DNA of 64,000 bases from Nocardia altamirensis NBRC 108246 (GTDB lineage: Bacteria > Actinomycetota > Actinomycetes > Mycobacteriales > Mycobacteriaceae), in contig NZ_BDAY01000015.1 of assembly GCF_001612685.1 (NCBI RefSeq), forward strand, positions 124,001-188,000, given 5' to 3'. The position numbers and the translations under genes are program-made. A model generated the notes under the pieces. The model saw only the letters and a program-made list of their open reading frames with translations. It had not been told where the DNA came from and made no database searches. Positions 42,072 to 49,513 of this stretch are shown here, one piece after another (positions within the stretch are counted from its first letter, which is position 1; every line of letters starts with the position of its first letter).

Positions 42072-42571
42072 GTTCCCGCACCATCGGGCTGATCTGGGCG
42101 CAAACCCCCGACGGAGTGATCGGTGTCGAGAACACCATCCCGTGGCGGGTGCCCGAGGACACGGCGAACTTCAAAGCGATCACCATGGGACATCCGGTGG
42201 TGATGGGCAGGCGCACCTGGGATTCCCTGCCTGCCCGATTCCGCCCGCTCGTCGGCAGGCGCAACATCGTGGTGACCAGGCAACCCGAGTGGACCGCCGA
42301 GGGCGCCGAGCGCGCCGGATCGGTGGCCGACGCGCTGGCACTGAGCGGCGACGACACCGTGTGGATCATGGGCGGTGGTGAAATCTATCGCGCCGCTATG
42401 GATTTCGCCTCCGACCTGCTCGTCACCGAGGTGGAGAGCACTGTCGCAGGCGATGCGTTCGCCCCCGAGATCGGCCCGGAATGGACGGTCGACGACGACG
42501 CACCGTGGCAGGAGTCGACGTCGGGCCTCCGATACCGCATCCGCCGCTACACCCGCCGCAAAACCCACTAA
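42068..42571 (+). CDS. dfrA: dihydrofolate reductase
   Basis: A 167-residue protein starting at GTG 42068 within GTGA shared with the thyA stop. Motifs: [48 protein letters not shown] (catalytic Asp/NADPH region), VVTRQ and [14 protein letters not shown]. It reduces the dihydrofolate made by ThyA to tetrahydrofolate; target of trimethoprim-type inhibitors. Length and motifs are ordinary. Confidence 0.96.
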   Translation: MSSRTIGLIWAQTPDGVIGVENTIPWRVPEDTANFKAITMGHPVVMGRRTWDSLPARFRPLVGRRNIVVTRQPEWTAEGAERAGSVADALALSGDDTVWIMGGGEIYRAAMDFASDLLVTEVESTVAGDAFAPEIGPEWTVDDDAPWQESTSGLRYRIRRYTRRKTH

Positions 42572-42771
42572 TTGGCAAACTCCCCGCATCGATCATTGCG
42601 GCCACACAACACCGTTCGATCACAGAACGCCCCTGCCGTGCAAACACCACCCGTGACCAGGCAGGGTCGGGCATACTCCAGGGTAAGCGGGGCCGGGCCT
42701 TCGTTCGTTCGTGCCCCCGAGCCGGTGCGACCAGCCCTCGCATCGGCTGCTGTCATTGCGAAAGGCGGTCC

Positions 42772-43098
42772 ATGGACAAGAAATCGCTGACTGCGGTTGC
42801 CAGGCAACAGCTCAAGTTGGCCAGCACCGCCACGAGCGGACGCAGTTCGCAAACCATCTACGGCGGTCACGCGAATTCGCTGCGCCAGACCGTGGTCGGC
42901 CTCAGCGCGGGCCAGAGTCTGGCCGAACACGACAATGCGGGCGAAGCCACCATGCTCGTGCTCAGTGGCACGCTGACCTTGATCAGTGGCGACAACGAGT
43001 GGAAGGGCTCCGCGGGCGACCTGATCGTGGTGCCCAAGGCCAGGCACAGCGTCAAGGCTGTCGACGACGTCGCCTTCCTGCTGACGGTCGCCAAGTAG
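42772..43098 (+). CDS. small cupin domain protein
   Basis: A 108-residue protein starting at ATG 42772 (AAAGG 6 nt upstream). A single cupin_2 beta-barrel: QTVVGLSAGQSLAEHDNAGEATMLVLSGTLTLISGD followed by GSAGDLIVVPKARHSVKAVDDVAFLLTV. Metal-binding candidates are His (AEHDN), Glu and the later His (ARHSV). Proteins of this shape often act as small dioxygenases, isomerases or sensors; none can be chosen here. The 200-bp region upstream (42572-42771) shows no gene. Confidence 0.8.
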   Translation: MDKKSLTAVARQQLKLASTATSGRSSQTIYGGHANSLRQTVVGLSAGQSLAEHDNAGEATMLVLSGTLTLISGDNEWKGSAGDLIVVPKARHSVKAVDDVAFLLTVAK

Positions 43099-43158
43099 TA
43101 ACCGGCAACGCCTGCGGCAATCGCGGTGCCGCTCGGTCGGCGGCGCCGCGCCTGGCAC

Positions 43159-43164
43159 TAGGCT
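43159..43164 (+). promoter_or_regulatory. leaderless -10 element (TAGGCT) for DyP-encapsulin operon
   Basis: TAGGCT followed by exactly 7 nt and ATG 43172; supports that ATG over the in-frame ATG at 43166. Confidence 0.5.
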
Positions 43165-43171
43165 GATGATC

Positions 43172-44191
43172 ATGAGTGAGCCGCAGCCGATTCTCGATCC
43201 GCTCACCCCGGCCGCGATCTTCCTGGTCGCCACCATCGACGAGGGCGGCGAGGCGGTCGTGCGGGACACCATCGCCGATCTGTCCGGCCTGCGCCGCTCG
43301 GTCGGTTTCCGGCTGCCGGGGGCGGGGCTCAGCTGCGTCGCCTCGATCGGCTCTGCGGCGTGGGATCGACTCTTCGCCGGACCGAAGCCTGCCGAGCTGC
43401 ACGAGTTCCCCGGCTTCGTCGGCGAGCACCACCAGGCCCCCGCGACGCCAGGCGATCTGCTGTTCCACATTCGCGCGGAGAACCAGGACGCCTGCTTCGA
43501 GCTGGCCATGACGATCGGCGATCGGCTCGCAGGCGCGGCAACGATCGTCGACGAGACCGTCGGCTTCCGCTACTTCGAACAGCGCGACCTGCTCGGCTTC
43601 GTCGACGGCACCGAGAACCCGGAGGGCCGATCCGCCTATGCCGCCGCGTTGGTCGGCGACGAGGACCCCGAGTTCCGCGGCGGCAGCTACGTCATCGTGC
43701 AGAAATACCTGCACCCGATGGCGGACTGGCGCGCGCTGACCGTCGAGCAGCAGGAGAAGATCATCGGGCGCACCAAGCTCGACGACTTCGAGCTCTCCGA
43801 CGCCGACAAGCCCGCCGACTCGCACGTCGCGGTGAACACCATCGTCGACGCCGACGGCACCGAGCGCCAGATCCTGCGCGCCAACATGCCGTTCGGCAGC
43901 GTCAAGGACGGTGAGTTCGGGACGTACTACATCGCCTACGCGGCGACGCCGAGCATCACCGAGCTGATGCTCACCCGCATGTTCGTCGGCACCGACGAGG
44001 CGGCCTACGACCGGATCCTCGACTTCTCCATCGCAGTCACCGGCACGTCCTTCTTCGCGCCGTCGTTGGACTTCCTGGAAGAACTTCCGCCACCACCGGA
44101 GCCTGCGGTCGCGGCGGAAGCGGTGCAGCCCAACGACATCGGCTCGGGCTCACTCGGTATCGGCACGTTGAAAAGGAGCATGCAGTCATGA
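43172..44191 (+). CDS. DyP-type heme peroxidase with encapsulin cargo-loading peptide
   Basis: A 339-residue dye-decolorizing peroxidase. Catalytic Asp145 lies in GFVDGTEN, the proximal heme His218 in DSHVAVN and the distal Arg236 in ILRANMPFG. After the ferredoxin-like fold, a Pro/Ala linker (306-322) leads to a C-terminal tag with SGSLGIGTLKR (325-335). This LGIGxLKR motif is the family 1 encapsulin targeting peptide. The stop overlaps the encapsulin ATG as ATGA, so cargo and shell are co-translated. Oxidative-stress protection inside a nanocompartment is the expected role. Confidence 0.96.
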   Translation: MSEPQPILDPLTPAAIFLVATIDEGGEAVVRDTIADLSGLRRSVGFRLPGAGLSCVASIGSAAWDRLFAGPKPAELHEFPGFVGEHHQAPATPGDLLFHIRAENQDACFELAMTIGDRLAGAATIVDETVGFRYFEQRDLLGFVDGTENPEGRSAYAAALVGDEDPEFRGGSYVIVQKYLHPMADWRALTVEQQEKIIGRTKLDDFELSDADKPADSHVAVNTIVDADGTERQILRANMPFGSVKDGEFGTYYIAYAATPSITELMLTRMFVGTDEAAYDRILDFSIAVTGTSFFAPSLDFLEELPPPPEPAVAAEAVQPNDIGSGSLGIGTLKRSMQS

Positions 44192-44988
44192 ACAACCTCC
44201 ATCGCGAACTCGCGCCGGTCACCGACGAGGCATGGTCGGCGATCGAGGAAGAGGCGACACGCACCTTCAAACGGCACATCGCCGGGCGCCGCGTCGTCGA
44301 CCTGTCCGGCCCGCACGGCCTCGACTACGCCGCGGTCGGCACCGGGCACACCACCCAGATCGCCGCGCCCGCCGAGGGCGTGCTCGCCAAGCAGCGGATC
44401 GTCGCGCCGCTGGTCGAGCTGCGGGTGCCGTTCCGGCTCTCGCGCGAGGAGCTCGACAATGTCGAGCGCGGCGCCAAGGACACCGACCTCGATCCGGTGA
44501 AGGACGCCGCGCAGCGGATCGCGTTCGCCGAGGATCGGGCCATCTTCGAGGGCTATCAGGCCGCAGGCATCACCGGCATGCGAGCCAGCTCGACCAACGA
44601 TCCGATCTCGCTGCCCAACGATCCACGGCTGGTGCCTGAGTCGATCGCGCTCGCGCTCAGCGCGCTGCGGCTGGCCGGCGTCGACGGGCCCTACTCGGTG
44701 CTGCTCAGCGCTGATCTGTTCACCGCGGTCAGCGAGACCTCCGACCACGGCCATCCGATCCGCACGCACATCGAGCGCCTCATCCCGGACGGCGAGATCG
44801 TCTGGGCGCCTGCGATCGACGGCGCGTTCGTGCTGACCACCCGCGGCGGTGACTTCGATCTCCGCCTCGGACAGGACCTTTCGATCGGTTACCTGTCGCA
44901 CGACGCCGACTCGGTGCAGTTGTACTTCCAGCAGAGCCTGACCTTCCTGGTGCACACCGCCGAGGCCGCGGTCGCGCTGCAATCTTGA
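44188..44988 (+). CDS. family 1 encapsulin shell protein
   Basis: A 266-residue HK97-fold shell protein. Characteristic segments are MNNLHRELAPVTDEAWSAIEEEATRTFKRHIAGRRVVDLSGPHG at the N-terminus, REELDNVERGAKDTDLDPVKDAA (E-loop region), YQAAGITGM, and the end FDLRLGQDLSIGYLSHDADSVQLYFQQSLTFLV. The size fits the T=1, 60-subunit, about 24-nm compartments of actinobacterial DyP systems. Coupled directly to the cargo peroxidase gene; a strong terminator follows. Confidence 0.96.
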   Translation: MNNLHRELAPVTDEAWSAIEEEATRTFKRHIAGRRVVDLSGPHGLDYAAVGTGHTTQIAAPAEGVLAKQRIVAPLVELRVPFRLSREELDNVERGAKDTDLDPVKDAAQRIAFAEDRAIFEGYQAAGITGMRASSTNDPISLPNDPRLVPESIALALSALRLAGVDGPYSVLLSADLFTAVSETSDHGHPIRTHIERLIPDGEIVWAPAIDGAFVLTTRGGDFDLRLGQDLSIGYLSHDADSVQLYFQQSLTFLVHTAEAAVALQS

Positions 44989-44994
44989 ACACCC

Positions 44995-45041
44995 GCTCGA
45001 TATCCCGCACGCACGCGCGACGGCCGTGCGGGATATCGAGC
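44995..45041 (+). terminator. strong hairpin terminator after encapsulin gene
   Basis: Perfect 17-bp stem GCTCGATATCCCGCACG / CGTGCGGGATATCGAGC with a 13-nt loop, 6 bp after the encapsulin stop. Confidence 0.88.
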
Positions 45042-45105
45042 GAAATGCGGGAGCACCCGGCGGCCGGTAGCGTGTGCCGCAGCAGGCCGGAAGCAGGTGG
45101 ATGAG

Positions 45106-45636
45106 ATGACAATGGTGCGGGCGGGTGTCGTCCCCACACAGCGCGCGGCGCTGTACAGCGTCCTCGGGATTCTGGCGACCGTCGCGATGGCCGCGGCGAT
45201 CGTCGGACTGTTCGGGGTGAACCGGGTGTTCACCGGATTGCTCGTCGGCGCGATCGCCGGTGTCGCCGTGATGGCGGCGCTGTTCACCCGAGACGCCATC
45301 CTGCTCACCGAGCAGGCGATCTACCGCCGCACGCCGTGGACGGTGTCCAGCATCGACTGGGACCGCGTGGTCGCCGGCCGCTTCACCCTCGACGACCGCG
45401 CGCGCTGGTCGCTCGCCCTCGACCTCTCCGGCGGCGACGAACAACACGGCGAACTGGTGCTGCTCTCGATTCCGCCGGTGCTCCGCCCGGTCTCCGGCGC
45501 CTACGACCTGCGCAAGCGCGAGCAGGTCAACGAAATCCGAGCCCTGCTGCGCCACAAACGAATCCCGGTCACCGTGCTCCCCGAAATCGCGGGTGCGCTG
45601 CAGCAGCACTGGCAGATCGCGCCGCCGACCCGCTGA
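45106..45636 (+). CDS. two-helix membrane protein, unknown function
   Basis: A 176-residue protein if started at ATG 45106 (GTG 45097 and ATG 45112 are also in frame; none has a clear ribosome-binding site). Two adjacent transmembrane helices (ALYSVLGILATVAMAAAIVGLF and FTGLLVGAIAGVAVMAALF) are followed by a soluble PH-like cytoplasmic domain (AIYRRTPWTVSSIDWDRVVAGRF ... QVNEIRALLRHKR). This arrangement is common in small actinobacterial PH-domain membrane proteins. No enzyme motif. Convergent with the TetR gene. Confidence 0.65.
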   Translation: MTMVRAGVVPTQRAALYSVLGILATVAMAAAIVGLFGVNRVFTGLLVGAIAGVAVMAALFTRDAILLTEQAIYRRTPWTVSSIDWDRVVAGRFTLDDRARWSLALDLSGGDEQHGELVLLSIPPVLRPVSGAYDLRKREQVNEIRALLRHKRIPVTVLPEIAGALQQHWQIAPPTR

Positions 45637-45667
45637 TCTCGGCGCGGTCGTCCACAGCGACGCGACC

Positions 45668-46351
45668 TTACGCGGCAGGCGGTTCCAGCCGTTCGAGCAG
45701 CTGGTGTGCCGCCGTGCGCAGCGCGTCCAGGTCGCCGGGCCAGCCGAGCACGCGCAGGGCCGCGTCAGGGATCGTCCGCTCGGCGGCGGCCGGTGCGACA
45801 CCTTCATCCGAGCGGATGCCGATCACCATCTCGACCAGCCGGAACGGCAGGGCTTGCGCGTCGGTGATGCCTGCGCCGCCGACTTCGGCCAGCACGGCGG
45901 CGGCCAAAGCCTCATAGTGTCTGCGCAATTCGTCACGGCGGAGCCGGAAGGTCGCGAATCGGGCGGTACGCACCTCGGGAAGCAGGTAGAGCGCACCGAG
46001 ATTCCAGCGCGCCGCGCAGAGCTGCCTGACGTCGAAGGATGCCAGCGCGTAGAGGCGGGTCGGCGCCGATTCCTTGACCGCGTCCAGCCGGACAGCGAGT
46101 TCCAGTGGGGTGGTGACGGTTTCGGCGAGTAGCGCGTCGAGGATGTCGTCCTTGGCCGCGAAGTGGTGGTACAGCGAGGCCTGTCTGATGCCGACGGCGT
46201 CGGCGATCACCCTGGTCGAGGTGTTGGCATAACCGTTGGTGGTGAACAACTCTCCGGCAGCGTCGAGGATCTCGGCGCGCGGTGTCCCGCCGCGACGGAG
46301 TCGCTGCGCTATCCGGGGACGGCCGGGGCCGAGGTTTGCCACAGGGCCCAT
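45668..46351 (-). CDS. TetR family regulator of the permease/DUF1989 operon
   Basis: A 227-residue protein from ATG 46351; an in-frame start further upstream would add an odd Gly/Arg stretch. The helix-turn-helix is ANTSTRVIADAVGIRQASLYHHFAAKDDILDALL (about 45-80), preceded by RAEILDAAGELFTTNGY. The C-terminal ligand domain has no recognisable motif. It is divergent from the permease operon, with palindromes in the shared region (46396-46413 and 46442-46453), so it likely represses that operon and itself. The effector may be the transported nitrogen compound; inference. Confidence 0.86.
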   Translation of the reverse strand: MGPVANLGPGRPRIAQRLRRGGTPRAEILDAAGELFTTNGYANTSTRVIADAVGIRQASLYHHFAAKDDILDALLAETVTTPLELAVRLDAVKESAPTRLYALASFDVRQLCAARWNLGALYLLPEVRTARFATFRLRRDELRRHYEALAAAVLAEVGGAGITDAQALPFRLVEMVIGIRSDEGVAPAAAERTIPDAALRVLGWPGDLDALRTAAHQLLERLEPPAA

Positions 46352-46395
46352 TCTGGCAGGCGGCGCGGCGCGACGATCGTGCCCACCCCCGCCAC

Positions 46396-46413
46396 ATGGC
46401 ATATTCCTGCCAT
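46396..46413. promoter_or_regulatory. palindrome, possible TetR operator
   Basis: ATGGCA-TATTCC-TGCCAT, perfect 6-bp arms with a 6-bp spacer, in the divergent region 45 bp upstream of the TetR start. Confidence 0.45.
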
Positions 46414-46441
46414 TTACCGCGGACGCCCGGAAATATACCCG

Positions 46442-46457
46442 TAACCGGGGTTAGCGT
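46442..46457. promoter_or_regulatory. palindrome overlapping permease -10 (TAGCGT)
   Basis: TAACC-GG-GGTTA (46442-46453) overlaps TAGCGT (46452-46457), a TANNNT -10 for the permease operon. A repressor bound here would block the promoter. The predicted start site is near 46465. Confidence 0.5.
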
Positions 46458-46464
46458 AAGCGAT

Positions 46465-46544
46465 ACATGCGGGTCACGAAAAGTGCGATCACCTCCTTAA
46501 AACTGTCATCTGATAGGTATTGGCCGCATGCTTAAGGACCCGCC
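46465..46544 (+). promoter_or_regulatory. structured 5' leader with SD-sequestering helices (candidate riboregulator)
   Basis: Three pairings are visible: CATGCGG (46466-46472) with CCGCATG (46524-46530); TCCTTAA (46494-46500) with the Shine-Dalgarno region TTAAGGA (46532-46538); and GCGGGTC (46469-46475) with GACCCGC (46537-46543). The first two cross each other like a pseudoknot; the third excludes both. The stretch GATCACCTCCTT (46487-46498) equals the 3' end of 16S rRNA, so the leader carries its own anti-SD. It does not match guanidine riboswitch classes I-III as far as I can recognise. Regulation is inferred. Confidence 0.45.
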
Positions 46545-48068
46545 ATGGCCGCAACGCTCACCTCCGCCCCACCGCCCGACACCAGCGCGGACGGTCTCGA
46601 CCTCACCCGATTCGGCTATCAGCCGGTGCTGCATCGCAAACTCGGGCGCTACGCCTCGTTCGCCGCAGGGTTTTCCTTCGTCTCCATCCTCACCACGATC
46701 TTCCAGTTCTTCGGCTTCGGCTATTCGTTCGGCGGCGCCGCATTCTTCTGGACCTGGCCGATCGTCTTCGCGGGCCAGTTCCTGGTCGCGCTCAATTTCG
46801 CCGAATTGGCCGCGCATTACCCGATTTCCGGCTGCATATATCAGTGGTCGCGGCGACTCGGCGGCGAGATCGTCGGCTGGTTCGCGGGCTGGATGATGAT
46901 CATCGCGCAGATCGTGACCGCTGCAGCAGCCGCCATCGCGCTGCAGGTGGTCCTGCCGTCCATCTGGAGCGGCTTCCAGCTCATCGGTGACGACACGGCA
47001 CTCACCTCGGCCTCCGGCGCGACGAACGCGGTGCTGCTCGGCAGCGTGCTGCTGATGATCACCACGCTGATCAATGTGATCGGCATCGATGTGATGGCGC
47101 GGATCAATTCGATCGGCGTCACCGTCGAGATCGTCGGCGTGCTCGCGATCATCGCGCTGTTCTTCAGCAACACCGAGCGTGGTCCCGGCGTTGTCCTGCA
47201 GACCGACCAGGCAGCACCGGGCCCGTACTGGGCCGCGTTCCTGGTCTCGGGACTGATGGCCGCCTACGTGATGGTCGGATTCGATTCCGCCGGTGAGCTT
47301 TCCGAGGAAACGAAGAACCCGCGCCGGGTGGCGCCGCGCACCATCCTGACCGCGCTGTCGGCGTCCGCGCTCGGCGGCGGGCTGCTGCTGATCAGCGCGC
47401 TGATGGCCGCGCCGAGCCTGTCCGACGGGGCACTGGCCACCGACGGCCTCGCCTACGTGCTCACCGCCAAACTGAACAGCCCGGCGGGCACGGTGCTGCT
47501 CGGCTGTGTCGCGGTGGCGATCACGGTGTGCACCTTGGCAATTCAGACCGCCGGATCACGCCTGATGTTCTCGATGGCCAGGGACGGCAAGCTGCCGTTC
47601 GCCAAACCACTTGCCGTCGTGCACAACCGCTTCGGCACCCCGGTCCTGCCCTCGATCGTCATCGGCGTGCTCGGAATCGGCTTGCTGCTGGTCAATCTCG
47701 GCAATGCCGCGATCTTCGCCACGCTCGCCAGCGTGTGTATCGTGACGCTGTACCTGGCCTATCTGCTGGTGACGGTGCCGCTGCTGGTGCGACGCTGCAA
47801 GGGCTGGCCTGCCGAGGACCCCGACACGACGCTGTTCAGCCTCGGCCGCTTCGGCATTCCGATCAACGTGCTCGCCGTGACCTGGGGCATTGCGATGGCG
47901 GTGAACCTGGCGTGGCCACGCGCCGAGGTATACACCCCCAAGGGCGGCGGCTGGTGGATGCTCTGGGCCGCACCGCTGTTCGTGCTGCTCGTGGTCGCGG
48001 TCGGCGTGCTCGTGCACTGGTTCGTGCGCACGGCGCCGCGCGCCGAAACCGCTACGCAGCCCGCCTGA
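46545..48068 (+). CDS. APC family amino acid/nitrogen-compound permease
   Basis: A 507-residue membrane protein with about 12 hydrophobic segments. Features of the APC superfamily: RKLGRYASFAAGFSFVSILTTIFQFFGFGYSFGG (TM1 region with the Gly-rich unwound part) and VGFDSAGELSEETKNPRRVAPRTI after TM6, plus SRLMFSMARDGKLPF. AAGGA precedes ATG 46545. Permeases of this subgroup accompany paired DUF1989 and urea/guanidine carboxylase genes and are thought to import the substrate. First gene of a four-gene operon. Confidence 0.92.
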   Translation: MAATLTSAPPPDTSADGLDLTRFGYQPVLHRKLGRYASFAAGFSFVSILTTIFQFFGFGYSFGGAAFFWTWPIVFAGQFLVALNFAELAAHYPISGCIYQWSRRLGGEIVGWFAGWMMIIAQIVTAAAAAIALQVVLPSIWSGFQLIGDDTALTSASGATNAVLLGSVLLMITTLINVIGIDVMARINSIGVTVEIVGVLAIIALFFSNTERGPGVVLQTDQAAPGPYWAAFLVSGLMAAYVMVGFDSAGELSEETKNPRRVAPRTILTALSASALGGGLLLISALMAAPSLSDGALATDGLAYVLTAKLNSPAGTVLLGCVAVAITVCTLAIQTAGSRLMFSMARDGKLPFAKPLAVVHNRFGTPVLPSIVIGVLGIGLLLVNLGNAAIFATLASVCIVTLYLAYLLVTVPLLVRRCKGWPAEDPDTTLFSLGRFGIPINVLAVTWGIAMAVNLAWPRAEVYTPKGGGWWMLWAAPLFVLLVVAVGVLVHWFVRTAPRAETATQPA

Positions 48069-48146
48069 CTCAGCCGCGCGGTGGTGGCGTCGGCCACCAC
48101 CGCGCTGTGCGAATCGAACTGACAGCACCCGTCGAAGGGAGCACTG

Positions 48147-48899
48147 ATGACCAGCACCGCATCCACCATGGGCGCCATGGCGCACGCTCGCGCGCAGGCA
48201 GCCGCCGCGGCCATCGCGGAGCCCGCACTGCCCGAGGGTGTCGACGCCGCCGCCATAACCTTTGCCCAGCGCATTCCGGCGAGCGGCTATGCCAACGTCG
48301 CGCTGGGGCGCGGCACCCGGATCCGGCTGTCCGACCCGGCGGGCGCCGCGTGCGCGCATCTGCTGCTGGTACGCACGGACGCGCCGTGGGAACGACTGAA
48401 TGTCGCTGACACCGTGAAGGTTCCGTGGCAGGCCTATCTCGGCGACGGACATCCGCTGCTGTCCGACCAGGGCCGCGTCCTCGCCACCGTGCTGGCCGAT
48501 ACCTCGGGCCGCCACGACACCCTGTGCGGGCCGACCGCCGAGGCACGGCAACTGCTTCGCCTTGCCGGGGCCAAACACGGTCTGGCACCGCGGGATATCG
48601 GCCCGACAGTGTCGTTCTTCCGCGGGATCCGCGTCGAGGCCGACGGCGCGCTGACCGCCACCGGCAGCGCCGTCGCCGGTGCGTCGGTCGACCTGCTGGT
48701 ACACCTCCCGGTCACCCTGCTTGTCGCCAATGCCGCACATCCGCTCGACGACCGCGCCGCCACCGAGCTCGATGTCGTCGCATGGGCCGCGCAGGCGGAC
48801 CTCGAGGTCACGCACAACACCGACCCGGAATATCAACGGGCGGTGCAGAACACCGAACAGGCCTGGATCGCCGCGCGCACGCCGGAGGTAACGCCATGA
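48147..48899 (+). CDS. DUF1989 protein 1 (urea-amidolyase-associated protein / carboxyguanidine deiminase subunit-like)
   Basis: A 250-residue protein with GGAG 5-6 nt before ATG 48147. The DUF1989 core includes IPASGYANVALGRGTRIRLSDPAGAACAHLLLV and SDQGRVLATVLADTSGRHDTLCGP (His and Cys of the putative metal site), with FFRGIRVEADGAL. Family work on bacterial guanidine assimilation assigns such paired proteins to carboxyguanidine deiminase, which converts carboxyguanidine to allophanate. Its TGA overlaps the next ATG (ATGA), so the subunits are made in a fixed ratio. Confidence 0.88.
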   Translation: MTSTASTMGAMAHARAQAAAAAIAEPALPEGVDAAAITFAQRIPASGYANVALGRGTRIRLSDPAGAACAHLLLVRTDAPWERLNVADTVKVPWQAYLGDGHPLLSDQGRVLATVLADTSGRHDTLCGPTAEARQLLRLAGAKHGLAPRDIGPTVSFFRGIRVEADGALTATGSAVAGASVDLLVHLPVTLLVANAAHPLDDRAATELDVVAWAAQADLEVTHNTDPEYQRAVQNTEQAWIAARTPEVTP

Positions 48900-49513
48900 C
48901 CAGCACGGAGCGTACCGTCGTGCGCGACGAGACCGTCCAAGCCCGCGCTCCGTGGTCCGCGGTGGTCCGGGCGGGTGAGCACCTGGAGATCATCGATCTG
49001 CACGGCAATCAGGCGGTCGACTGCCTCCTGTACTCGGCCGCCGACCACACCGACCGCTACAGCGCCCAGGCCACCGTCGCCGCACAGCGCAACATCTTCC
49101 TCACCACCGGCAGCGTGCTGCTGACCGACACAGGCACCGCCTTGATGACCGTGATCGCCGACGAGGTCGGCAACCACGACACCATCGCGGGTGCCTGCTC
49201 GCAGGAGTCGAACACGCTGCGCTACGGCCACCACACCCGCCATCAGCACGCGTGCGTGGAGAACTTCCTCACCGCGGCGATGCAGTGGGGCCTCGACAAG
49301 CGGGACCTGGTGTCGAACATCAACTGGTTCATGAACGTTCCGGTGGAGCCGGACGGCACCCTCGGCATCGTCGACGGATTGTCCGCGCCCGGAAAGAAAG
49401 TCACGCTGCGTGCCGAGATCGACACCCTGGTGCTGGTGTCCAACTGCCCGCAGATCAACAACCCCTGCAACGGTTTCGACCCGACACCGGTCCGGATGGT
49501 GGTGACGCGATGA
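48896..49513 (+). CDS. DUF1989 protein 2 (urea-amidolyase-associated protein / carboxyguanidine deiminase subunit-like)
   Basis: A 205-residue protein beginning in ATGA shared with the first DUF1989 gene. Motifs: LEIIDLHGNQAVDCLLYSAAD, DEVGNHDTIAGACSQESNTLRYGHHTRHQHAC, NINWFMNVPVEPDGTL and NCPQINNPCNGFDPTPVRMVV. The His/Cys residues fit a metal site. Its TGA (49511-49513) overlaps the ATG of the carboxyltransferase gene. The paired arrangement is the usual one for a heteromeric deiminase, so this half of the guanidine-type pathway looks intact. Confidence 0.9.
   Translation: MTSTERTVVRDETVQARAPWSAVVRAGEHLEIIDLHGNQAVDCLLYSAADHTDRYSAQATVAAQRNIFLTTGSVLLTDTGTALMTVIADEVGNHDTIAGACSQESNTLRYGHHTRHQHACVENFLTAAMQWGLDKRDLVSNINWFMNVPVEPDGTLGIVDGLSAPGKKVTLRAEIDTLVLVSNCPQINNPCNGFDPTPVRMVVTR

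Noticed and set aside
46400-46544. Guanidine-I, -II or -III riboswitch upstream of the permease
   Set aside because: The gene context suggests one, but neither the ykkC core, the paired ACGR loops of mini-ykkC, nor the ykkC-III pseudoknot consensus is recognisable; only a new candidate structure is reported.
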